Of a stretch of DNA of 64,000 nucleotides, positions 17,288 to 24,773 are shown piece by piece. This DNA comes from Paraburkholderia tagetis (GTDB lineage Bacteria; Pseudomonadota; Gammaproteobacteria; Burkholderiales; Burkholderiaceae). Within the stretch, counting starts at the first letter, position 1. Every line of letters begins with the position of its first letter. The stretch covers positions 1 to 64,000 of the forward strand of contig NZ_JAKLJA010000026.1 of the NCBI RefSeq assembly GCF_022213065.1. The letters are read 5' to 3'. The position numbers and the translations under genes were made by a program. A model generated the notes under the pieces. It was not told the origin of the DNA, ran no database searches, and saw nothing but the letters and a program-made list of their open reading frames with translations.

Positions 17288-17890
17288 ATGAGCCTGATTC
17301 GCAAAACCATCCTCCATGTCGAGACCGTCTATGTCGATGGCGACAAGGCCGCCGCAAAGCCGCTGAAAATGATCGGGGCGGCTGCTGTGATCAAGAACCC
17401 CTGGGCAGGCCGCGGTTATGTCGAGGACCTGTCGCCGGAGATTCGCGCACTCGGGCCGCAACTCAGCGAGCACCTGACCAAGCTGATCCTCGACGAAGCC
17501 GGCTCGGGCGAAGCGGTCGAGGCGTTTGGCAAGAGCGCGATCGTCGGGCTCGACGGCGAGATCGAGCATGCGTCCGCGCTGATCCACACCCTGCACTTCG
17601 GCAACATCTATCGCTCGGCGGTGGGCGCCAAGTCGTACCTCGCCTTCAACAACACGCGCGGCCCGGCCAATGCGCCCCTGCTCATTCCGATGATGGACAA
17701 GAACGACGAGGGCCGCCGCTCGCACTACCTGACGCTCCAGTTTGCGATTCCCGACGCGCCGGCAGCCGACGAACTGGTCATCGCCATTGGCGCCTCCACC
17801 GCCGGCCGCCCGCATCACCGCATTGGCGATCGCTACAAAGACCTCGCAGAGCTCGGAAATGACGTCAAGAACCCTGCAGCTGTCCAATAA
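17288..17890 (+). CDS. Amino acid synthesis (DUF1185) family protein
   Basis: A 200-residue protein of the DUF1185 'amino acid synthesis' family (RKTILHVETVYVDGDKAAAKPL, GIYRSAVGAKSYLAF-like core, STAGRPHHRIGDR near the end). Members occur beside two-component flavin monooxygenases, and their reaction is not established. The ATG at 17288 follows GAAAGGAAGGTG. It is the first gene of the operon, and its 3' end overlaps the hydrolase gene by 32 bp, so it is likely needed in stoichiometric amounts. A role on an early or unstable ring-opening product is possible. Confidence 0.8.
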   Translation: MSLIRKTILHVETVYVDGDKAAAKPLKMIGAAAVIKNPWAGRGYVEDLSPEIRALGPQLSEHLTKLILDEAGSGEAVEAFGKSAIVGLDGEIEHASALIHTLHFGNIYRSAVGAKSYLAFNNTRGPANAPLLIPMMDKNDEGRRSHYLTLQFAIPDAPAADELVIAIGASTAGRPHHRIGDRYKDLAELGNDVKNPAAVQ

Positions 17891-18677
17891 CCGCGTTGCC
17901 CACTGGCTCGAGCAGGGCACCGGCGAACCGTTGGTCCTGATTCACGGCGTGGGCATGCAGGCGAGCGCGTGGTATCCGCAAATCGACGACCTGTCGCGCG
18001 AATTCCGCGTGATCTCGGTCGACATGCCGGGTCATGGCACGAGCGATGCGCTCGACGCGAACGCCGACCTGCAACAGTTCGTGCAGTGGGCGATCGAGTT
18101 CATCGAGGCGCTTCACGCCGGCCCCGTCAATCTGGCCGGCCACTCGATGGGTTCGCTGATTGCCGCTGGCGTTGCCGTCACCCGGCCCGATCTGGTGAAG
18201 CGCGTGGCAGTCCTGAACGGTGTGTACCGTCGCACGGAAGTGGCGCGCGAAGCTGTCCTGCAACGCGCCGCCGAGCTGCGCTCGGGAACCATCGACGTGG
18301 AAACGCCGCTGCGGCGCTGGTTCAACGCCGAGGAAGCGCAACAAGTCGCTGCGCAAAAGGTCGAAGCCTGGCTGCAGTCCGTCGACCTCGCGGGCTACGC
18401 CACAGCGTACACGGCGTTCGCCAAGGGCGACGAAGTGTATGCCGATGGCTGGCACAGAATTGCCTGCCCTGCTCTCGTGCTCACCGGCTCGGATGACCCG
18501 AATTCGACGCCGGAGATGGCGAGACAAATGGCACAGGCAGCCCATGCCGGTAAGGCCGTCGTGATCGAAAACGAGCGCCACATGGTGAACCTGACCGCGC
18601 CCGAAGAAGTCAATCGCGCCCTGCGTGCCTGGTTGCAGACCGAGCCGCAGGCGCAAACCCTGAAGTCGGAAGTGTGA
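17859..18677 (+). CDS. Alpha/beta hydrolase, TgnD-like candidate
   Basis: A 272-residue alpha/beta hydrolase with the HGVGMQ oxyanion segment, nucleophile Ser96 (GHSMGS), an acid near Asp212/Asp213 (TGSDDPNS) and His241. TgnD and the related acetamidomethylene-succinate hydrolase are alpha/beta hydrolases that split an enamide-type intermediate to succinate semialdehyde, amine, formate or acetate, and CO2. The gene's place next to the other enzymes makes that role the best guess; a general esterase is the alternative. The ATG at 17859 lies inside the preceding gene, and the stop is 1 bp before the reductase ATG. Confidence 0.8.
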   Translation: MTSRTLQLSNNRVAHWLEQGTGEPLVLIHGVGMQASAWYPQIDDLSREFRVISVDMPGHGTSDALDANADLQQFVQWAIEFIEALHAGPVNLAGHSMGSLIAAGVAVTRPDLVKRVAVLNGVYRRTEVAREAVLQRAAELRSGTIDVETPLRRWFNAEEAQQVAAQKVEAWLQSVDLAGYATAYTAFAKGDEVYADGWHRIACPALVLTGSDDPNSTPEMARQMAQAAHAGKAVVIENERHMVNLTAPEEVNRALRAWLQTEPQAQTLKSEV

Positions 18678-18678
18678 A

Positions 18679-19614
18679 ATGAGCCAAGCAACAAGCCAGC
18701 AAGCCGCCACGATCAACACCCGGGAGTTGCGCGATGCGTTCGGCGCGTTCATGACCGGCGTGACGATCGTTACCACCGCTCGCGAGGATGGCCAGCCGCT
18801 CGGCTTCACCGCGAATTCGTTCTCGTCCGTTTCATTGGACCCTGCGTTGCTGCTCGTGAGCATCGCGAAGACGTCGAGCAATTACCAGACGTTTTCCACC
18901 ACGGGGCATTTCGCGATCAACATTCTCGCTGAGGGGCAAAAAGAGCTGTCCAACACCTTCGCCCGGCCCAGCGACGATCGCTTCGCCAAGGTGGACTGGC
19001 ACCTGAGCGCCAACCGCAACCCGCTCATCGAGGGCGTCAGCGCATGGTTCGACTGCACGACGCACGCGGTGATCGATGCGGGCGACCACGCGCTCATCAT
19101 CGGCAAGGTCGAGGCGTTCCATTGCGCAGGGTACGCAGGGTTGGGCTACTATCGCGGCGGCTATTTCACGCCGGCCAAGCTCTCCGCCGAGGTCATCGCC
19201 GGCCCGAAGGTCATCGTGAGCGCGATTATCACGCGCGACGACAAGGTGCTCATGGTCAAAACGGCCGACAACAAATGGGGACTGCCTTCGAAGGAAATCG
19301 GCAAGGAAGGCGCCGACAAAGCGCTCGCCGAACTCTTCAGGCAATACCAGCCGGACGCATCGGCAAACTTCATTTATTCGGTCTACAACAATACCGAAAC
19401 GTATTACCAGTACATCTCGTTCCTCTGCAGCGCACCGGACGAGCTTGCCGTCGCGGGCGAATTCGTGAGCCTCGATGATATCGAGACCGAAGCGTTCCAG
19501 GACAGCGCACTCGCCAGCATGCTCGAACGCTACCGCAAGGAGAGCCAGTTGAAGAGCTACGGCTTGTACGTCGGCGACCATAGCACCGGCACCGTCCGCC
19601 CGCTTCTTTCCTGA
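18679..19614 (+). CDS. Flavin reductase with C-terminal Nudix-like domain (copy 2), TgnA-like
   Basis: A 311-residue two-domain protein. A flavin reductase domain (about 12-165; GFTANSFSSVSLDPALLLVSI, GYYRGGYF) is followed by a Nudix-like domain (about 172-300) in which KEIGKEGADKALAELFRQY stands where the Nudix box would be and lacks the EExG core. It should supply reduced FMN to the luciferase-like monooxygenase encoded 11 bp downstream, the TgnA role. It is paralogous over its full length to the copy at 14840-15838. Confidence 0.85.
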   Translation: MSQATSQQAATINTRELRDAFGAFMTGVTIVTTAREDGQPLGFTANSFSSVSLDPALLLVSIAKTSSNYQTFSTTGHFAINILAEGQKELSNTFARPSDDRFAKVDWHLSANRNPLIEGVSAWFDCTTHAVIDAGDHALIIGKVEAFHCAGYAGLGYYRGGYFTPAKLSAEVIAGPKVIVSAIITRDDKVLMVKTADNKWGLPSKEIGKEGADKALAELFRQYQPDASANFIYSVYNNTETYYQYISFLCSAPDELAVAGEFVSLDDIETEAFQDSALASMLERYRKESQLKSYGLYVGDHSTGTVRPLLS

Positions 19615-19625
19615 AAGGTCACATC

Positions 19626-20663
19626 ATGCGTTTTTCGCTTTTCGTTCACATGGAGCGCGTCTCCGACCAGGCCAGCCAGAAGCAGCTCTACGAGGAGATG
19701 GTCGAGCTGTGCCAGATCGCCGATCGCGGCGGCATGCACGCCGTCTGGACCGGCGAGCACCACGGCATGGATTTCACGATCGCGCCCAATCCGTTCATCA
19801 ACCTCGTCGATCTCGCCAACAAGACCAAACACGTCAGGCTCGGCACGGGCACGGTGATCGCACCGTTCTGGCACCCGATCAAGCTCGCCGGTGAAGCTGC
19901 GATGACCGACATCATCACGGACGGCCGTCTGGAACTGGGCATTGCGCGAGGCGCCTACTCGTTCGAGTACGAGCGCCTGATGCCGGGGCTCGACGCGTGG
20001 GGTGCCGGACAGCGGATGCGCGAGCTCATTCCCGCACTGAAAAAACTCTGGGAAGGCGATTACGCGCACGAAGGCGAGTTCTGGAAATTCCCCTCGACGA
20101 CCTCCTCGCCGCTGCCGCTGCAACAGCCGCATCCGCCGATCTGGGTGGCGGCGCGCGACCCGAACAGCCACGAATTCGCCGTGTCCAATGGCTGCAACGT
20201 CCAGGTCACGCCGTTGCACCTGGGCGACGAAGAGGTCGAGAAGCTCGTGGGCCACTTCAATGCCGCGTGCGAGAAGAACAGCCACATGCCTCGCCCGCAG
20301 ATCATGTTGCTGCGTCACACTTATGTGGCGAGCAGCGAGGACGACGCGCAAGTGGCCGCCGAGGAAGTGAACGTGTTCTACAACTACTTCGGCGCGTGGT
20401 TCAAGAACGAGCGTCCGGTCAGCCGCGGCATGATCAAGCCGCTGAGCCAGGAAGAAATGGCCGCGCACCCGTTCTACACGCCGGACGCCATGCGCAAGAA
20501 CAACGTGATCGGCACGCCCGCAGAGGTGATTGCACGTCTTAAGGCCTACGAATCGCTCGGCTTCGACGAATATTCGTTCTGGATCGACACCGGCATGAGC
20601 TTCGAGCGCAAGAAGGCGTCGCTCGAGCGGATGATCCACGACGTGATGCCTGCGTTCCAATGA
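19626..20663 (+). CDS. Luciferase-like flavin monooxygenase, TgnB-like ring-opening component
   Basis: A 345-residue LLM-class TIM-barrel monooxygenase (WTGEHHGMDFTIAPNPF, RLGTGTVIAPFWHPIKLAGE, GRLELGIARGAYSFEY). In the trigonelline pathway of Acinetobacter baylyi the LLM oxygenase TgnB with reductase TgnA opens the N-methylpyridinium ring; PyrA does a comparable step on pyridine. Position directly after the reductase and before an aldehyde dehydrogenase supports that role here. Another N-heteroaromatic substrate remains possible. Confidence 0.85.
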   Translation: MRFSLFVHMERVSDQASQKQLYEEMVELCQIADRGGMHAVWTGEHHGMDFTIAPNPFINLVDLANKTKHVRLGTGTVIAPFWHPIKLAGEAAMTDIITDGRLELGIARGAYSFEYERLMPGLDAWGAGQRMRELIPALKKLWEGDYAHEGEFWKFPSTTSSPLPLQQPHPPIWVAARDPNSHEFAVSNGCNVQVTPLHLGDEEVEKLVGHFNAACEKNSHMPRPQIMLLRHTYVASSEDDAQVAAEEVNVFYNYFGAWFKNERPVSRGMIKPLSQEEMAAHPFYTPDAMRKNNVIGTPAEVIARLKAYESLGFDEYSFWIDTGMSFERKKASLERMIHDVMPAFQ

Positions 20664-20675
20664 GGTCTTGATGCC

Positions 20676-22145
20676 ATGAATGTTCATTTTCAGCTCTATA
20701 TCGACGGCCAGTTCGAGCCCGGCGCCGCCACATTCGGCAGCGTCAATCCCGCTACCGGCAAGGTGTGGGCACAGATGCCGGAAGCGCGCACCGACGAGGT
20801 CAACCGGGCCGTGGCGGCCGCCGGCCGCGCACTGACCGATCCCCAATGGGCGGGCCTTTGCGCATCGGCACGGGGAAAGCTGCTGTACAAGCTCGCCGAT
20901 CTCGTCGAAAAAGCTGCGCCGCGACTGGCTGAAATTGAAACGAACGACACCGGCAAGATCATCCGGGAAACGTCGAGCCAGATCGCTTACGTTGCGGAGT
21001 ACTACCGGTATTACGCAGGCATTGCGGACAAGCTCGAAGGGAGCAACATCCCCGTCGACAAGCCGGACATGCAGGTCTGGCTCGAGCGGCAGCCCGTAGG
21101 CGTGGTCGCCGCAATCGTTCCCTGGAACAGCCAGTTGTTTCTTTCTGCGGTCAAGGTCGGGCCGGCGCTGGCCGCCGGCTGCACCGTGGTGCTCAAGGCG
21201 TCCGAAGAAGCGCCCGGCCCCCTGCTCGAGTTCGCGCGCCTCGTGCACGAAGCGGGATTTCCCGCGGGCGTGGTCAACGTCATCACCGGCTTCGGCCCGG
21301 AATGCGGCGCGGTGCTCAGCAGCCACCCCGGCGTGGACAAGGTCGCCTTCACCGGCGGCCCCGAGACCGCGCGCCACATCGTCAGGAACACGGCCAACAA
21401 CCTCGCCAGGGTCTCGCTGGAGCTCGGCGGCAAATCGCCGTTCATTGTCTTCGCCGATGCCGATATCCAGAGCGCGGTGAATGCGCAGGTCGCTGCCATC
21501 TTCGCCGCGAGCGGCCAAAGCTGCGTCGCGGGTTCCCGCCTGCTGATCGAGGCTTCCGTGAAGGAGCAGTTCCTGGCATTGCTGGTCGAACGCGTTTCGC
21601 GCATTCGTGTGGGCTCGCCCAACGAGATGGAGACGGAATACGGGCCGCTGTGCACGGAGCGGCAGCTTCGCAACATCGAGGCGGTCGTCGCGAGCTCCGT
21701 GCGTCAAGGTGCGAAGGTGCTCGCAGGTGCGAAGAAGCTGGAGCGTGACGGCTACTACTACGCGCCCACGATTCTGGATTGCACCGGCATTGAGAACGCG
21801 GACAGCATTACGACGGAACTGTTCGGCCCGGTGCTCTCAGTGGACACGTTCACCACCGAACAGGAAGCGATCGACAAAGCCAACAGCACGGCCTATGGTC
21901 TCGCGGCGGGCATTTTCACCACGAACCTCACGCGGGCTCACCGCGTTTCGAAGCGCGTGCGCTCCGGCATCGTCTGGATCAACACCTACCGGGCGGTTTC
22001 CCCGCTCGTGCCGTTCGGTGGCTTCGGGCTTTCCGGGCACGGCCGCGAAGGCGGCTTCAGCGCCGCGCTCGAGTATACGACGACGAAGTCAGTGTGGCTT
22101 CGCACATCGGACGATCCGATCAACGACCCTTTCGTGATGCGCTGA
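20676..22145 (+). CDS. Aldehyde dehydrogenase, TgnC-like
   Basis: A 489-residue NAD-dependent aldehyde dehydrogenase with Asn151 (VPWNSQ), Glu249 (LELGGK) and Cys283 (SGQSCVAG). In the trigonelline pathway TgnC oxidises the hydroxybutyrolactone (masked aldehyde) formed after ring opening to the methylformamido-methylene succinate. The gene is last in the operon, 12 bp after the monooxygenase, and is followed by a hairpin. Two aldehyde dehydrogenases of different subfamilies in one regulon (this one and GabD) match the two oxidation steps of that pathway. Confidence 0.88.
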   Translation: MNVHFQLYIDGQFEPGAATFGSVNPATGKVWAQMPEARTDEVNRAVAAAGRALTDPQWAGLCASARGKLLYKLADLVEKAAPRLAEIETNDTGKIIRETSSQIAYVAEYYRYYAGIADKLEGSNIPVDKPDMQVWLERQPVGVVAAIVPWNSQLFLSAVKVGPALAAGCTVVLKASEEAPGPLLEFARLVHEAGFPAGVVNVITGFGPECGAVLSSHPGVDKVAFTGGPETARHIVRNTANNLARVSLELGGKSPFIVFADADIQSAVNAQVAAIFAASGQSCVAGSRLLIEASVKEQFLALLVERVSRIRVGSPNEMETEYGPLCTERQLRNIEAVVASSVRQGAKVLAGAKKLERDGYYYAPTILDCTGIENADSITTELFGPVLSVDTFTTEQEAIDKANSTAYGLAAGIFTTNLTRAHRVSKRVRSGIVWINTYRAVSPLVPFGGFGLSGHGREGGFSAALEYTTTKSVWLRTSDDPINDPFVMR

Positions 22146-22187
22146 GCGAAATCCCGTTCACCTGCCGCACCTGCACACAACGGTAAA

Positions 22188-22232
22188 GGCTACGTCGTGC
22201 CACGCTCATATCGTCCGTGGCGCGACGTAGCC
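22188..22232 (+). terminator. Hairpin after the ring-opening operon
   Basis: A 17-base stem (22188-22204 with 22216-22232) with one G-T pair and an 11-base loop, 43 bp after the aldehyde dehydrogenase stop. No T run follows, so it may be a mRNA-stabilising or factor-dependent end. Confidence 0.5.
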
Positions 22233-22317
22233 TGGCACCCGCAACCTGTAGAAAACGCCGGGTGATTCGTACGGAAAAAAAAGCGGGCGCGCAATGCGGT
22301 CCGCTCGAACAGGATCG

Positions 22318-22398
22318 TTACGCTTGGAAGAAACCGAGCGGCTTATCGCTATAGCTGACGAGCAGGTTCTTCGTCTGCTGATAGTGGTCGAGCATCAT
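22318..22398 (-). pseudogene. Aldehyde dehydrogenase C-terminal remnant (ExaC/AldB type)
   Basis: On the minus strand the last 26 codons read MMLDHYQQTKNLLVSYSDK followed by PLGFFQA and a stop, the typical end of ExaC/AldB-type aldehyde dehydrogenases. Homology stops abruptly at 22398, exactly where a GGGGTTATCGCAC sequence starts. The rest of the gene is missing, so this is a scar of a deletion or insertion. Confidence 0.7.
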
Positions 22399-22808
22399 GG
22401 GGTTATCGCACTTTTTGTGCGATTTCTGGCGGCTCGACCCGGGAAATCTTTATCTATCAATGAGTTGCCTCCCTCACTGAGAAAAGTGAACAGCGAGCCT
22501 CCAGTGCCTTGCTGGGCGAGGCTCCACGCTTGGCCACCGGCCAGATTTCGCACGATTCGAACGATTCCCTCGATTCCCACTACATCTGATGGGTATCAGA
22601 TTGCCCTCGCAGTCTTGTCACGAGACGGAGGTATTAACTGCAATAGCACAGGCGCGCTCTCATACGAGATACGGGCCTGGTTCAGGATGCCGGGCGAGCC
22701 GGGTGAATTCTTACTGGCCGGACAGTACCGCCCAGCTGCCCAACCTCGCCCGCAACATGGCGCCATGATCGAGACCCTGAAAGGGCTGGGCCGGAAGGCC
22801 TTTGGCGA
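22399..22808. other. Non-coding stretch after a rearrangement junction
   Basis: No gene is recognised. It starts with GGGG followed by a perfect ATCGCAC-TTTTT-GTGCGAT hairpin (22405-22423). GGGG-starting ends are typical of Tn3-family elements, but no partner end was found in the window. The remainder up to the phaC stop has no convincing frame. Confidence 0.35.
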
Positions 22809-24536
22809 TCACGCGCCCATCACTTCCGGCGGGTTCCTCGCGACGTAGCGCCCCGGCGCTGGCTCGATCGGCTTGTATTTCGCATTGCCCGCCCGCTTGG
22901 GCGCTCTGATCTGTTTGCCCGCATGCGGTTTCAGCCAGTTCATCCAGTGCGTCCACCAGCTTCCCGGCTGCGACTTCGCCGTCGCAAGCCATGCCTGCGG
23001 GTCATCGCCCGGCGTGCCGTCGGCCCAGAAGCTGCGCTTGTTCTTCGATGCCGGATTGATTACGCCAGCGATGTGTCCGCTCGCGCCAAGCACGAATTGC
23101 GTCTCGCCGCCCACCAGTTGCGTCGAGCGATACGCGCCCTGCCACGGAACGATGTGATCTTCCTGCGTGCCGAAGATATAGCTCGGCATGTCGATCCGTC
23201 CGAGGTCCACGGGCGTGCCGCACATTGAGAGTCGCCCTGCCTTGCACAGGTTGTTCTCGAGATACATGTTACGCAGATACCAGGCGTACATCGGGCCGGG
23301 GAGGTTGGTATCGTCGGCATTCCAGTACAACAGGTCGAAGGCCTGCGGCGCACCGCCCTTCAGGTAATTGTTGACGACATACGGCCAGATGAGATCGTTG
23401 GCGCGCAGAGTCTGGAAGACGAAGCCGAGTTCGCCACCCGAATAGATGCCGCCGCGTCCGATGGTCTGCTCGCGCTGCGACACGCCCTGTTCGTCAATGA
23501 ACACACCGAGATCGCCCGGGTCGCTGAAATCGAGCATGGTCGTGAGCAGCGTGAGGCTTGCCACCGGCTCGTCGCCGCGCGCGCGCAACACCGCGAGCGC
23601 CGACGACAGGATCGTGCCGCCGACGCACCAGCCGACCGCGTTGACCTTGTCAGCGCCGCTGATCGCGCGTCCAACCTCGATCGCCTTGATCGCACCCTTC
23701 TCGAGGTAGTCGTCCCAGGTGATGTGGCCCAGGTCCGCGTCAGGGTTGCGCCACGACACAAGGAACACCGTCTGCCCCTGTTCGCACGCGAAACGCACGA
23801 ACGAGTTCTCCGGCTGGAGGTCGAGGATGTAGAACTTGTTGATGCACGGCGGCACGATCACGAGCGGCCGCTCGGCGACCTCGTCGGTGAGTGGTGCGTA
23901 CTGGATCAGCTGGAACAGTTCATTCTCAAACACCACCGCGCCTTTTGACACTGCCACGTTGCGGCCTACCTCGAACGCAGATTCATCGGTGATCGAGATC
24001 CGGCCGCGCTTCAGGTCTTCGAGCAGATTGGCAAAACCAGCACGCACGCTCTCGCCCCGCGTCTGAAGCGCGGTTTTCATCGCCTCGGGGTTGGTGGCGG
24101 CGAAGTTGGCCGGGCTCATCGAGTCGATAAACTGGCGCGCGTAGAAACGCAGCTTGTGCTTTTCCTTCTCACTGAGGCCCGCCGCGTCGACCATGTCGTT
24201 GAGCAGGCGCGAGTTAAGCAGGTACGTCTGCTTCAGAAAGCTGTACCAGGCATTGTCGTCCCAGGCTTGCGCGTTGAACCGCCGGTCACCGCGCTCGGGC
24301 CGGACGGTCGGCTCGGCGGGGATCCCGGTAGCGCTCGCGACCATGCCCATGTACAAGGCCATCTGCTGCTGCCAGTAATGGGCTTGCGCCTGGGCCAATG
24401 CCAATGCCGGCACCGGCGTGGTTCCTGCGCTCGCGGGTGCACCACCGCTCATGCCGGTGAAGGCGTGCAGCAGGCTCTGACCGGATTTGAAGAAACCCTG
24501 AACGAACTCGTCCGGCATATTGAACGGGGAAGCCAT
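22809..24536 (-). CDS. phaC: Class I poly(3-hydroxyalkanoate) synthase
   Basis: A 575-residue PHA synthase that polymerises (R)-3-hydroxybutyryl-CoA at the granule surface. The lipase-like box is VGWCVGGT with catalytic Cys304. The acid is Asp460 (GTQEDHIVPW) and the base His488 (GASGHIAGV). Length and the N-terminal helix set (QAHYWQQQMALYMGM...) fit class I. The ATG at 24536 has AGGAGATAGC upstream. It is not next to phaA/phaB here. The CoA-transferase gene upstream could supply hydroxyacyl-CoA, as Pct does in engineered and natural routes. A truncated paralogue lies at 28802-29229. Confidence 0.93.
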   Translation of the reverse strand: MASPFNMPDEFVQGFFKSGQSLLHAFTGMSGGAPASAGTTPVPALALAQAQAHYWQQQMALYMGMVASATGIPAEPTVRPERGDRRFNAQAWDDNAWYSFLKQTYLLNSRLLNDMVDAAGLSEKEKHKLRFYARQFIDSMSPANFAATNPEAMKTALQTRGESVRAGFANLLEDLKRGRISITDESAFEVGRNVAVSKGAVVFENELFQLIQYAPLTDEVAERPLVIVPPCINKFYILDLQPENSFVRFACEQGQTVFLVSWRNPDADLGHITWDDYLEKGAIKAIEVGRAISGADKVNAVGWCVGGTILSSALAVLRARGDEPVASLTLLTTMLDFSDPGDLGVFIDEQGVSQREQTIGRGGIYSGGELGFVFQTLRANDLIWPYVVNNYLKGGAPQAFDLLYWNADDTNLPGPMYAWYLRNMYLENNLCKAGRLSMCGTPVDLGRIDMPSYIFGTQEDHIVPWQGAYRSTQLVGGETQFVLGASGHIAGVINPASKNKRSFWADGTPGDDPQAWLATAKSQPGSWWTHWMNWLKPHAGKQIRAPKRAGNAKYKPIEPAPGRYVARNPPEVMGA

Positions 24537-24773
24537 GCTATCTCCTGAGTTCCGTCGTCAGCATCTCTTGACTCCCTCCTGACGGCGAGAGTCCTGACTG
24601 ACGGGTTTTTGAATTGATCTGATGACGTCTCAGATTCCTGTCCCGGCTCCATACGCCGCGACCCAATGTAATACGCATGGCGCACGGCGTGCACAGGTGC
24701 GCTCCATATTGCTTCGCCCTGACCGAATATCACTGTGAGCGATGGTGCACCGTTCAACATCGCCCCCCATACG

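Noticed and set aside
19557..21707. Very long minus-strand frame of about 716 codons opposite the monooxygenase and dehydrogenase genes
   Set aside because: It is antisense to three clearly real genes; the composition (His, Arg, Val, Leu rich) is typical of the complement of GC-rich coding DNA.
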